A stretch of DNA of 64,000 nucleotides from positions 87,833 through 151,832 of the forward strand of contig CASEUJ010000015.1 in assembly GCA_949291125.1 (NCBI GenBank). The letters are read 5' to 3'. Positions 19,132 through 28,800 of the stretch are shown here, piece after piece (position 1 is the first letter of the stretch; each line of letters starts with the position of its first letter). The notes beneath the pieces are model-generated. The model saw only the letters and a program-made list of their open reading frames with translations. It did no database searches and was not told where the DNA came from. This stretch comes from an uncultured Ruminococcus sp. Lineage in GTDB: Bacteria > Bacillota > Clostridia > Oscillospirales > Ruminococcaceae. Position numbers and translations under genes: made by a program.

Positions 19132-19528
19132 ATGAAAGCAGCAGTAATTTATTGGAGTGGAACGGGTAACACCGAACAGATGGCGATTGCCGTGGCAGGT
19201 GGCGTAGATGCGGAGCTTTACAGCGTTTCGGAATTTTCGGGCGATCTCAAGGCATACGACCGGATTGCATTCGGCTGCCCAGCAATGGGCGACGAGGTGC
19301 TGGAAGAGAGCGAATTCGAGCCGTTTTTCACGGCGATCGAGGGCGATCTGGCTGGTAAGGAAATCGCGTTGTTCGGTTCGTATGACCGGGGGTGACGGCG
19401 AATGGATGCGTCAGTGGGCAGAGCGTGTCAAGGCAGATGGTGCGGTATTGCTCCATGGCGAAGGACTGATCGTCAATAACACGCCAACGGAAGCAGATTT
19501 GGAAACGTGTAAGGCATTGTTGCAGTAA
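19132..19528 (+). pseudogene. Short-chain flavodoxin, interrupted by one frameshift
   Basis: The first frame (19132-19395) encodes the N-terminal part with the FMN phosphate loop WSGTGNTE and ends at FGSYDRG-stop. The +1 frame continues with [13 protein letters not shown] through LETCKALLQ to 19528. Removing one G from the GGGGG run at 19388-19392 gives an uninterrupted flavodoxin of about 131 residues with FGSY..GDGEWM, as in clostridial short-chain flavodoxins. The break is therefore a single-base insertion in a homopolymer, either a sequencing error or a recent mutation. Flavodoxins replace ferredoxin under iron limitation, which fits the operators upstream. A terminator follows at 19552. 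Confidence 0.88.
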
Positions 19529-19551
19529 ATTTTGTTTGCAGTTGTGTTGTG

Positions 19552-19585
19552 AGTTGCCGGGTGGAAATGCACCCGGCAACTTTTC
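19552..19585 (+). terminator. Rho-independent terminator of the flavodoxin unit
   Basis: AGTTGCCGGGTG pairs perfectly with CACCCGGCAACT around a 6-base loop, followed by TTTCTTATTTTT. Confidence 0.93.
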
Positions 19586-19884
19586 TTATTTTTGAAATGT
19601 TTTTGTTTTGTTCAAAATATCCTTGATTTTATATGCTATTATATCTATGAAAATATTTAATTTCCATACAACATAAAATGAGAAAAATTATATGAAATGT
19701 CGTGGCTAGCATGAGGTGTCAGTACAAAGAGCTACGGGAATTTGACAGAATCTGTTGGCGGAACATTTGGTTGAGATGAAACTGTCGACTTGTTACAATT
19801 TCATATTTAAGCCGACGTGACATTTGGTGAAGGGTTTGGCATGAGTGACATGCCTATTCCGCCGAAAAAAGAAAAGAGGTAAAA
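19586..19884 (+). other. AT-rich intergenic stretch without visible gene
   Basis: About 300 bases between the flavodoxin terminator and the next gene. It is AT-rich in its first half, with no convincing open frame and no good promoter match that I could place; AAAAGAGG precedes the ATG at 19885. Confidence 0.6.
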
Positions 19885-22092
19885 ATGAAAATTAATATTT
19901 GGGCTGGATTGTCAAGAATTTTCGCTGCTGTCTGGAAAGCAGCACATATAATATTGGTGTTTCTTTTTGTGCTAACTGCTTTTGGTACAATTTACAATTT
20001 TTCTTCTGTCAGCCTAGGTAGAGAGCAGGATAGGAAAGCGCTGTTCCTGATCGGGATCGTTTTGACTGTATTGCTAACAGGTGTTTTTGTTGTGATTTTC
20101 CGCTGGATTGATCGTTTGAAAATGCGAAAAGGACAGTATATCTTATCCGCAAGTTTGTTTGCCATAATGATAGCATTTTTCATTGTGCTTTTGACACAGT
20201 TCGATGTAAAGCCCAAGACAGACTCCTTGTATGATATTGATGCAGGATTGTATTTTTTGGATCATGATCGCGCAACATATGATTCTGGCTTAAATGGCTA
20301 TATGCTAAAGTGTGCCAATAACTATACGTTTTCGATTTTGTTGTCCTATTTTTTTCGGATGCTTATGTCGTTAGGCATCACAGATGTTCTGTTTCCCTTA
20401 TATATTGCAAATGTAATGGCGATTTTGCTTGCCGTAGTTCTGCTCTATATGATTGTAAAGGAAATGCTTGGGATTCGTGCTGCGAATAAAACACTCCTCC
20501 TCTGTACCCTCAATCCCATTTATTATGGACTGACTTTCTGGAGCTATACGACGACATTTAGTCTGCCAGTCATGATGGGCGTTATGTTATTTGCAATTCG
20601 GTGTTACAAAGCCAAAAAGATATGGTCTGAGATCCTGTTTGCGGTTGGCGAAGGATTGCTTTTGGTTCTGGGTTATGAGATCCGACCGACCGCGATATTC
20701 CCTTTTGTTGCAATTGTCCTATTCACCGTTGGAATCTTGCGAAAGCATCAAATTTTACGGAAAGTGCTGCGCAGCGGCATTTGCATTGTGTGTACGATTT
20801 GCGTGGCGATGGTGCTTTGGTCGAATGTGAAAAACAGCTATTTCTCCGAAGTTTCCAAAGGTGCTTTTCCGATCTCCTACTATTTTATGATGGGCTCTCA
20901 TGGAAACGGCGATCTCACGACGATCGGGAATGATCTGAACCTTATGAATGCCTATGAGACAACAGAAGAAAAATCAGAGGTTGCATGGGAAAAAACTTTT
21001 GAGAATTACAAACAACTAGGAATTTCAGGAACCGTAAATTTGTGGTATCGAAAGCTGGTGTCAACATTCTCTGACGGATATTCCAATATCACAACACGTG
21101 TGGATGCCGGTCAAACAGAAAGCAGCATGTACGAATGGTTTGCCGGAAATCGAAAGGGCTTGTTTCAGCTGTATGCTCAAGCGTTTCGCCTTATTACGAT
21201 TTTCGGCGCATGTATTGTGGTGCTGCGCAGTATCCGATCTTCTCGCACGCCGGCGTTTCTTTCGATTTTGTGTATCACAGTGTTGGGCGGCATGCTGTTT
21301 CATATGGTATGGGAGGCGAAAAACATATACTCCGCGCCGTTTCTACTCTGTTTGTTTCCGGTTACACAAGATGGTTTGTCGAAATATGAAACAGAGGGTA
21401 TGAAAAAATCCATCATCTCGCGGATCGACAAGAGCATAAAAGGTAGGATTGTCTTTGCCGGATTCACGATTTTTACCTGTTTGAATCTGCTTTCGATGTT
21501 TGCGCAGGAATCTTCGTTTGATTATTATCGTATCAACAACTTATTCCCAAATTATGTTGCAAAAATAGAGAGCGATATGTATATCCAGCAGGATTTTTAT
21601 GTCGAAAAATCGTTTAATCAGATCATATTCCAAGTGAAGAAAGCGGCGGGAGAAGCATCATATTCTACCTATGATGTCAGCGTCTCCGATGACAGTGGCA
21701 AAATTCTGGGACAGACCGTTGTTGGCGCGAAAGATATCAAGGATGATCACCTTACGGCAAGATTTCCGGAAGAGATCTCCGGTGAGACGCATTATACCTT
21801 ACAGATTTGGAAACAAGATCCATCCCAAAATTCGATTTCCTTTTTCACGCGAAATACACTGTATCTGGACGCATACGACGGCAGTATGATGGTAGATGGA
21901 AACGACACCTATGTCAGTGATTTGGTGATGGCCGTTCTTTTGCATTCAGACAAAGAGATGTATTTTTCCAAAGTTACACGCGGGGTAATCGTTCTGGTGA
22001 TCTTAATACTTGCCGCTGTGGTGTGTTTTGAACGCCCCATATATGAACGAATCCAAAAATCGATCAAAGCAACAGCGCCTAGTGAAGAGTAG
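19885..22092 (+). CDS. Large polytopic membrane protein, glycosyltransferase (GT-C) like
   Basis: 735 residues with about ten or more hydrophobic helices in the first 500 residues (for example near residues 17-37, 52-72, 88-108, 165-190), then a soluble beta-rich domain of about 170 residues and a last membrane helix near residues 700-720. The architecture and an early DIDAGLYFLDHDRA acidic loop resemble polyprenyl-phosphate-sugar-dependent GT-C transferases (PMT/ArnT-like), but I see no decisive motif. Base composition is clearly more AT-rich than its neighbours, and it stands alone between two terminators, which suggests acquisition by transfer. A cell-surface glycosylation role is inference. 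Confidence 0.7.
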   Translation: MKINIWAGLSRIFAAVWKAAHIILVFLFVLTAFGTIYNFSSVSLGREQDRKALFLIGIVLTVLLTGVFVVIFRWIDRLKMRKGQYILSASLFAIMIAFFIVLLTQFDVKPKTDSLYDIDAGLYFLDHDRATYDSGLNGYMLKCANNYTFSILLSYFFRMLMSLGITDVLFPLYIANVMAILLAVVLLYMIVKEMLGIRAANKTLLLCTLNPIYYGLTFWSYTTTFSLPVMMGVMLFAIRCYKAKKIWSEILFAVGEGLLLVLGYEIRPTAIFPFVAIVLFTVGILRKHQILRKVLRSGICIVCTICVAMVLWSNVKNSYFSEVSKGAFPISYYFMMGSHGNGDLTTIGNDLNLMNAYETTEEKSEVAWEKTFENYKQLGISGTVNLWYRKLVSTFSDGYSNITTRVDAGQTESSMYEWFAGNRKGLFQLYAQAFRLITIFGACIVVLRSIRSSRTPAFLSILCITVLGGMLFHMVWEAKNIYSAPFLLCLFPVTQDGLSKYETEGMKKSIISRIDKSIKGRIVFAGFTIFTCLNLLSMFAQESSFDYYRINNLFPNYVAKIESDMYIQQDFYVEKSFNQIIFQVKKAAGEASYSTYDVSVSDDSGKILGQTVVGAKDIKDDHLTARFPEEISGETHYTLQIWKQDPSQNSISFFTRNTLYLDAYDGSMMVDGNDTYVSDLVMAVLLHSDKEMYFSKVTRGVIVLVILILAAVVCFERPIYERIQKSIKATAPSEE

Positions 22093-22151
22093 CATAACGG
22101 AACATCAAACCGATTGACCACGTTATAAATCTCATAAAATCTATAAAATAC

Positions 22152-22200
22152 AAAAAATCCCGAAGCCAGACGCCGTATTGCGTTTGCCTTCGGGATTTTT
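22152..22200. terminator. Bidirectional terminator between membrane protein and oxidoreductase operon
   Basis: AAAAATCCCGAAG pairs with the CTTCGGGATTTTT on the far side, extended inward by imperfect pairing (CCAGACGC with GCGTTTG). The T and A runs allow use in both directions. Confidence 0.9.
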
Positions 22201-22229
22201 ATATCATATCAATTAGGCAATGCGGCGCA

Positions 22230-22763
22230 TTACTTCTGCGCCATGCCAAGCTCAATCGCCTTGAGATTCGCCTTGATCAGATGCGCACGCTTTGGTGGAA
22301 TACATTTTTCCATCGCCTTCTGCACTGTGTCCATGGAGAACAGGTTTGTCTCCGCCAGCATTCTGCCGAGCAGCACCATGTTCGCCGCACCGTTTAAGCC
22401 TGCATCTGTCGCAAGATCTGTCGCAGGAATCGAAACCTCCGTTACGTCCTTGCGGTCGCAGACTTCATCCACGATCGAGTTGTCAAGCAGCACCAGCCCG
22501 CCGGGCTTCACTGCGTCAATGAACTTCTTATACGATGGCCCATTCATGGCAATGAGATAGTCCGGATTGGATACTACCGGCGAGCCAATCGGCTCGTCCG
22601 AAATACACACGGCACAGTTTGCCGTTCCGCCGCGCATTTCCGGACCATAGGACGGCAGCCACGAGATCTCTTTGCCATCGATCAATGCGCAATACGCCAG
22701 CACTTTTCCGGCAAACAGAATTCCCTGTCCGCCAAATCCAGCTAAAATGATTTCAGTTGTCAT
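22230..22763 (-). CDS. 2-oxoacid:ferredoxin oxidoreductase, gamma subunit
   Basis: 177 residues, of the pyruvate/ketoisovalerate oxidoreductase gamma family, starting with the GFGGQGILFAGKVLA segment and SYGPEMRGGTAN. It is the last gene of the operon. Its ATG overlaps the beta-subunit stop by 4 bases, which implies translational coupling. The four-subunit enzyme oxidatively decarboxylates a 2-oxoacid to acyl-CoA and reduces ferredoxin, or runs in reverse for amino-acid synthesis. Confidence 0.93.
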   Translation of the reverse strand: MTTEIILAGFGGQGILFAGKVLAYCALIDGKEISWLPSYGPEMRGGTANCAVCISDEPIGSPVVSNPDYLIAMNGPSYKKFIDAVKPGGLVLLDNSIVDEVCDRKDVTEVSIPATDLATDAGLNGAANMVLLGRMLAETNLFSMDTVQKAMEKCIPPKRAHLIKANLKAIELGMAQK

Positions 22764-23518
22764 GCCTGTGTCCCCTCCTCTGCTGTGACATCTTTATATA
22801 CGCCGAGCGGATAATAGGGGATCATCTGATCCTTCACAAATTGCATTGACTCTGCCGGAGAAAGTCCCCAGTTAGTCGGACATGTGGAAAGAACCTCGAC
22901 GATCGAAAGTCCGCGCTTTGCCTTCTGGTTTTCAAATGCCTTGCGGATTGCCTTCTTTGCGGCACGGATATGGGGTACACTGTCGATCGCCACACGCTCT
23001 GCAAGTGCCGTTCCGCTCAAGGTCGCGAGCATCTCGCAAACCCGGATCGGATAGCCTGCGGTTTCGGTGTTTCTGCCATAAGGCGTTGTCTGCGTCACCT
23101 GACCCGGCAGCGTTGTCGGCGCCATCTGTCCGCCAGTCATGCCGTAGGTGGTGTTGTTGATAAAGATGATGACAATATTTTCGCCGCGCGTCGCCACATG
23201 TACGGTTTCTGCTGTGCCAATGGCGGCAAGGTCGCCGTCGCCCTGGTAGGAAAAGACCATCTTGTCGGGATTGGTGCGCTTGACGCCGGTAGCAACTGCT
23301 GGTGCTCTGCCGTGGGGTGCCTCGATGACATCGCAGCCAAAATAATTATAGGACATGACGGAACATCCTACCGGCACTACGCCGATGGTGTCGCCCTCAA
23401 TATTCATTTCGTCCAGTACTTCACAGACCAGACGATGGACAATGCCGTGGCCGCATCCCGGACAAAAGTGCGTCGGGACATCTAACAGCGATTTCGGACG
23501 CTCAAATACCACTGCCAT
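22760..23518 (-). CDS. 2-oxoacid:ferredoxin oxidoreductase, beta (TPP-binding) subunit
   Basis: 252 residues. CPGCGHG near residue 20 and the thiamine pyrophosphate/magnesium motif GDGDLAAIG followed by NNTTYGMTGGQ mark the TPP subunit. The start at 23518 is chosen because AGGAGGT lies 10 bases upstream and its A overlaps the alpha-subunit stop codon (TAATG); a longer open frame upstream is inside the alpha gene. Sequence style fits the VorA/KorB group, substrates 2-oxoisovalerate or 2-oxoglutarate; which one is not decided here. Confidence 0.93.
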   Translation of the reverse strand: MAVVFERPKSLLDVPTHFCPGCGHGIVHRLVCEVLDEMNIEGDTIGVVPVGCSVMSYNYFGCDVIEAPHGRAPAVATGVKRTNPDKMVFSYQGDGDLAAIGTAETVHVATRGENIVIIFINNTTYGMTGGQMAPTTLPGQVTQTTPYGRNTETAGYPIRVCEMLATLSGTALAERVAIDSVPHIRAAKKAIRKAFENQKAKRGLSIVEVLSTCPTNWGLSPAESMQFVKDQMIPYYPLGVYKDVTAEEGTQA

Positions 23519-24579
23519 TATGCTGCACCTCCTGTGAGTTTTTCGATCTCTGTCAATACTTCTGCCGGGGTCGGGATCACACCGCCGGTTCTGCCGAAGA
23601 ATGTCACCGGCAGCCGGCATGATGTCGCCAGACGCACATCGTCGATCATCTGTCCCATGGACATCTCGACATCGAGGATCTGGGATGCGTGCTTGGTGGC
23701 TTCACAAAGTTCTTTTTTCGGGAACGGCCACAAGGTCTTAGGACGGAACAGACCAGCTTTGATGCCCTTTTGCCGTGCTGCTGTTACGGCGGACTTAGCG
23801 ACTCTTGCCGATGCGCCATAGGCAGTCACCACGATCTCGGCGTCTTCGCACTGATACAGTTCTGCATCGGTTTCATTTGCCTCGATGATGGCATAGCGCT
23901 GGAAGCGTTCTTGTACCTTTTGTTCCAGAAGCGGGGCATCCAGGAACAGGGAATTGATGATGTGATGCTCGCGCTGGTTGCCGTGACCGCATGCTGCCCA
24001 GTCGGACTTGTCCGGTAGGGTCGTGCGCGGTTCCGGGAATGTGACCGGCTCCATCATCTGTCCGAGCAGACCATCTGCTAAGATCATCGCCGGAATGCGG
24101 TACTGATCTGCTTTGTCAAACGCCAGCATCACAGTGTCGACCATTTCTTGTACCGAACACGGCGCAAAGACCAGAATGTGAAAATCACCGTGTCCCATCG
24201 CGTGCGTTGCCTGGTAATAGTCAGACTGAGCCGGCTGGATGGAACCCAGACCCGGCCCCCCACGCTGGACGTTGATGATCAGTCCCGGCAGGTCTGAGCC
24301 TGCCATGTACGAGATGCCCTCTGCTTTCAGGGATACCCCCGGGGACGAGGACGAAGTCATGGCACGGACACCAGTAGAGGCGGCACCCAGCACCATGTTG
24401 ATCGCGGCGATCTCCGATTCTGCCTGTAAGAACACGCCGCCGGCCTTTTCCATGCGCTTTGCCATATAGGCAGACAGTTCGGTCTGGGGTGTGATCGGAT
24501 AGCCAAAGAAGCACTTACAGCCGGCACGGATCGCAGCTTCGGCGAGTGCTTCGTTGCCTTTCATCAGACTTTTTTCCAT
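23518..24579 (-). CDS. 2-oxoacid:ferredoxin oxidoreductase, alpha subunit (VorB/KorA-like)
   Basis: 353 residues. The N-terminal pyrimidine-binding domain has GNEALAEAAIRAGC and FGYPITPQTE; the SSSSPGVSLKAEGISYMAG and NVQRGGPGLGS segments are typical of the VorB/KorA branch. With the beta subunit it forms the catalytic core. It follows the ferredoxin gene by 18 bases. Annotation pipelines often call such genes 3-methyl-2-oxobutanoate dehydrogenase VorB; 2-oxoglutarate is the main alternative substrate. Confidence 0.92.
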   Translation of the reverse strand: MEKSLMKGNEALAEAAIRAGCKCFFGYPITPQTELSAYMAKRMEKAGGVFLQAESEIAAINMVLGAASTGVRAMTSSSSPGVSLKAEGISYMAGSDLPGLIINVQRGGPGLGSIQPAQSDYYQATHAMGHGDFHILVFAPCSVQEMVDTVMLAFDKADQYRIPAMILADGLLGQMMEPVTFPEPRTTLPDKSDWAACGHGNQREHHIINSLFLDAPLLEQKVQERFQRYAIIEANETDAELYQCEDAEIVVTAYGASARVAKSAVTAARQKGIKAGLFRPKTLWPFPKKELCEATKHASQILDVEMSMGQMIDDVRLATSCRLPVTFFGRTGGVIPTPAEVLTEIEKLTGGAA

Positions 24580-24597
24580 TGGAAGTTACCCTTCTTT

Positions 24598-24804
24598 CTA
24601 TTTTGAAATTGTGATGGCGCAGTCCGGACAGATCGTGGCGCACATGGCGCAGCTGATACAAGCGTCCTGATCGGTACAGACAGCAGTGAAATAGCCTTTT
24701 TCGTTGCGGTGCTCTTTTTGCAGCGCGACAATCTTTTTGGGACATGCAGTGATGCAAAGTCCACAGCCTTTACAACGGTCGAATTTGACGGTCATTTTTT
24801 CCAT
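24598..24804 (-). CDS. 2 x [4Fe-4S] ferredoxin, delta subunit of the oxidoreductase
   Basis: 68 residues with two complete cluster motifs, CKGCGLCITACP and CISCAMCATICP. It passes electrons from the TPP/iron-sulfur core to soluble ferredoxin. The start at 24804 (MEKMTVKF) has AAAGGGG upstream. First of the four contiguous oxidoreductase genes. Confidence 0.94.
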   Translation of the reverse strand: MEKMTVKFDRCKGCGLCITACPKKIVALQKEHRNEKGYFTAVCTDQDACISCAMCATICPDCAITISK

Positions 24805-24862
24805 GCGATTCACCCCTTTCTGCGTTAGAAATTGATAGGCAAGAGAATTTTGCCTTTGGTTT

Positions 24863-25519
24863 TTACTGCTCCCAAACCGCTCGCACATACCGTTCCACTG
24901 CCAGCCCCTGGGGGACTTCCAGCGTTAGATCCTTAGGATAGGTATTGTACACCAATGGCAGGTCGGCCTGCGCTGCAACTTCTTCTCCATAGGGCAACGC
25001 CCGAAGAATGGTCTGTGCCGTCGTTTCTCTGCCGAGGTTTGAGTTGTTGACGATCCCTGTGTGGCGCATCCGAGAAACGGCTTCGATATCCCGCATGAGT
25101 GAGAGTGTTTCATCGGGCTGTTCCGTAAGATAGCGATAGCGGTTTACGACATACCACATATCGAGTTGATCCGGCACATAGGCAGAAAATCCTTCGGCAT
25201 AGCGCCCGAGTCCAATGGCACCGGCATCATCGCCTCCCACATCGACGATCAGGTAGCCTGGCTCATACGCCATGCGCTCCATATCAAAGGAGATCGCCGG
25301 GATATCGAGACTGGTATTTGCGTACATGGATGCGGCAAGGGTGATTCCCCGGTCGGCAAACAGCTTTGCGAAGTCCGCCGTGCGGAAATAGGGGTTGACG
25401 ATATCAAAATCCACCACCGTGACTTTTTCTCCGGCATTCGCCAGCGACAGCGCCAGATTAACTGCAAGGTTAGTCTTGCCCGAGCCGTAGTGTCCAGTGA
25501 TGATGGTAATTTTTTTCAT
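24863..25519 (-). CDS. P-loop ATPase, CobQ/MinD/ParA-like
   Basis: 218 residues, beginning MKKITIITGHYGSGKTN, a P-loop of the CobQ/CobB/MinD/ParA group, followed by the Walker A' aspartates in VTVVDFDIVNPYFRT and a Walker B-like YLIVDVGGDD. There are no membrane segments or signal peptide. The gene heads the oxidoreductase operon (58-base gap, same strand, promoter only upstream of it). I infer a role in assembly or regulation, perhaps cofactor or cluster loading, but the family gives no specific function. Confidence 0.85.
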   Translation of the reverse strand: MKKITIITGHYGSGKTNLAVNLALSLANAGEKVTVVDFDIVNPYFRTADFAKLFADRGITLAASMYANTSLDIPAISFDMERMAYEPGYLIVDVGGDDAGAIGLGRYAEGFSAYVPDQLDMWYVVNRYRYLTEQPDETLSLMRDIEAVSRMRHTGIVNNSNLGRETTAQTILRALPYGEEVAAQADLPLVYNTYPKDLTLEVPQGLAVERYVRAVWEQ

Positions 25520-25589
25520 AGCGGTTTTCGATTCCTTTCCAAGTGTATGCACAAAGGGCATATGTCCGCCGGATATGACATATAAATTC

Positions 25590-25618
25590 ATTATACCACA
25601 CCCGGCGCAAAAATGCAA
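25590..25618 (-). promoter_or_regulatory. Promoter of the ATPase-ferredoxin-oxidoreductase operon
   Basis: Reverse strand TTGCAT, 17 bases, TATAAT; the start codon is about 70 bases downstream. Confidence 0.82.
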
Positions 25619-25693
25619 CAGAAAAACAATGACTTTTCCCGGCACTCTTATACCAGCGTATTGCATAAAAAATAAGCAATATGTACAAAAAAA

Positions 25694-25722
25694 TTGATTA
25701 TATTTCTACCGCTTTATATAAT
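25694..25722 (+). promoter_or_regulatory. Promoter of the large surface protein gene
   Basis: TTGATT, 17 bases, TATAAT, giving a leader of about 150 bases. A second TATAAT at 25762-25767 lacks a good -35 box. The region is very AT-rich, like many promoters of surface genes. Confidence 0.7.
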
Positions 25723-25876
25723 TTATAGTAAAATCGAAAAATTATATTCATATTCATATGATATAATAATAAAGAAGATGAAATTGAGTCAGACAGATGG
25801 CATACGGGTGGCAGATATGTGAAATAGGATTCCTGGGTGTCGGCTGTCAATTTTGTTACAAAAGGAGGAAACGCAT

Positions 25877-28800
25877 ATGAAAACAAGGAAAAGCCGTATC
25901 TTTAGCTTTCTGACTGCGGCGGTTTTGACGGCAACGGGGATTTTGGCGGGAAGTACTTTTCCGACGAGAGCGGCGACGAATTTGACTGGCGCAGACGGAA
26001 ATGATGGACATAGTCCGGTGGAACTCAGCGATGTAACGCTGCTGGTCGGGGATGGAAATTCACTTGCAGGCAGTACAGTGGCTCAGACGATTACAAATGC
26101 GGATAATTACTATTATTTAGGCATTGCAAGTCAATTCAGTATTTTTCTTTCAGGTACATTTACTGCAACAAACGCGGATGCCGAAGGAAGAGTTGCAGTC
26201 GGTGGTGATCTGGTTTTTGATGGCAATTACAACTATCAGGTCGGAAACGGCGATTTCGCCACTATGACCGCGCTGAAAAATACAGAGGAATATCAGGGGA
26301 TTACTAATTTTGCACATGCCATTGTCGGTGGAAAGCTTCATAACATTTCACCGCTTTCGGGCAGTAGTGAAAACGGTGGGCGCTCAGATGTAACACTGAG
26401 CGGTAATACATGGTACTACCCGGCGGACGAGGACTTATATAAACGTTTTGTCCTGCAAGATGCGACAAGGTATACAGATTCTACGCATATTACATGGCCG
26501 GCTGATGCGGGTTATGTTGCAACAGATACACTATATCAAAATGGCTGTGAACACGATGCTTTCCATCCAGACGAAGAAGCGCAAATATATGAAGCACAAT
26601 TGATTGATTTTGAAGCTGAATTTGAAAAGATCTACGAGCGCTCTAAAATTGTTGCAGAGCATGATTCGACTGGTACTGTTACACTTTCAAACGGCATCTT
26701 GACGCTTACTGCGTCAGAAGGTACAACGGATAAAATTATTTATTTTCATCTGCCTGAGGACGCATCATTTGAAAATGTAGATCAGATTCAGTATGTGAAT
26801 ATACCAGATGACGCATACATGGTCGTCACCAGCGAAGAAAAGGATATCCATATAGATACAGCAGATAACACCATTGATACAACCATCAACGGAACGTGGA
26901 TTTCGAATGCGGGGTCTCACAATACAAATAATAATAAAAATTCTTCCCGTATTCTGTATAACTTCCCGAATGCCACCGATGTATACATTTCGTGTAACTT
27001 CAACGGTACCATTCTGGCACCGCATGCAGACGTGACGTCTGAGGAGGAAGCATGCGAAGGTCACCTTTCCGGTGCGCTGATTGCAAAGTCATTCAGAGGT
27101 GGCTTAGAGTTTGGATATCGTCCGTTCCTCGGATTGGTTGAAATTTTAGGCACGGCATCTAATTATACGATTGACGTATCGAAAGTTGATGCCGACGGAA
27201 AATTTCTGGACGGTGCAACGTTGGGGCTGTACGAATACGACGAACAGACAGAAACGTATGCAGAAACTCCTGTCAGAACATTTGTGTCTTCCGGGGCTAA
27301 AGATACGATAACTGTAGAACCTGGCAGTTATATGCTGAAAGAGGTTAATCCACCCGATGGTTACGTCATGTCGGATGAGGCGTATTATTTTGAAGTGACA
27401 GAAGGCGACAGGCAGGAAGCGAATATCGATGGCATGACTGAGCCTGTACCGTACACGCCATATGTGACACTGACCGTATATCAAATGGACGACGGGGAGA
27501 AAATAGGAAACGCAACATATACTTATTCTGAAATCAGTCTGACAAGAAATGTTTATCAGATAGACGGCGTTGACTATAAGCTGTCTTTGGACGAGAATGA
27601 GATACTTACGGTTAAAGATAGCAATGGTGAAGCTGTCGACGATGCTGTCACTTCGAACTTTAGAGTAGAAAAAGTAGATGTAAAAGGATATGAAAACGAT
27701 GATAATTATCAGTCGGGCTATCTGGTATTTTATAATGACAAATTGATCAGCCCAACGATTGATTTGTGTGCAGTAGAAAATGCCTATGTTACAGAACCGA
27801 AAGATGCCAAGGCTCCGAATTTTGAAATCACTAACGAAACCGGTATCTTCTTCCAAAAAGTAGACGAGGAAGAGAGCCCCCTGACTGGTGCAGATATTGT
27901 TTTGCAAGCGGGAGCGATCACAAACGGCGCATTTGAAGAAGATCAATCTGTGGCGGTTGACTGGTGGAACTGGAGCAGTACAGACAGTTCGACGGCATTT
28001 GGTGTGGATAAACTGAAAGACAATCAGATCTACCGCATTTATGAGGTAACGCCGCCGGAAGGCTATGACTATCAGAATGACTTGTATCTGGAAAAGATGG
28101 ATGATACGGTCTATTGGACTTCTGTCGCGCACGATACTGTCCCGGCCGGAGCGCCCACAAGCTGGACGGAAATCAATATGACAACTCTCGATGGTCGTAC
28201 TCTGACTATGGAAGATGTAAAGATCACTGGTGCAAAAGTGCAACTGAAGAAGGTAAATTCTGACACCCATAAAATTGTTTCAGGCGCAACGCTAGAATTG
28301 TGGAAAGACGGCGAAAATCAGCCCATGAAAACTTTCAAGGAGTTTAATGGTGATGAACTTCTGGATGGATACCTTGAACCGGGCGTGTATTATATTGTTG
28401 AGACTGATGCACCGGATGGCTATCTGACGGATCAGGAAAACGTAAAGCATTATTTTACAGTATACAATGATGATTTTTCTGTAAAAGCTGGAAAACCAAC
28501 TGTTGTTGTCGATTCCAGTCCAACAAATAATGAAGAAACCTATTTTGGCGAGATGTATGCCAACAAAGAAATTTCAAAAATAGAAGTTGATGTTACAAGT
28601 GTAGAATGGGGAGCAGGTGGTATTCAGTTCAAACCTGTTGGCGATGAAACTGTATCTGAATCAACTACTCTTACTGTCGGCACGAATGAAATCACTCCGA
28701 GTTCACTTTCTTTCGGCGATAGCGGCAGAATGAAAATCACATTCTGGAATGCAACAATCACAGAAATCCGCTATTACTTTGAAACCGAAGAAGACAGCGC

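Noticed and set aside
25762-25767. Second TATAAT before the surface protein gene
   Set aside because: No acceptable -35 box 16-18 bases upstream; probably chance in AT-rich DNA.
27146-28270. 374-residue reverse-strand open frame
   Set aside because: It lies wholly inside the surface protein gene, has no recognisable domain and no promoter or Shine-Dalgarno.
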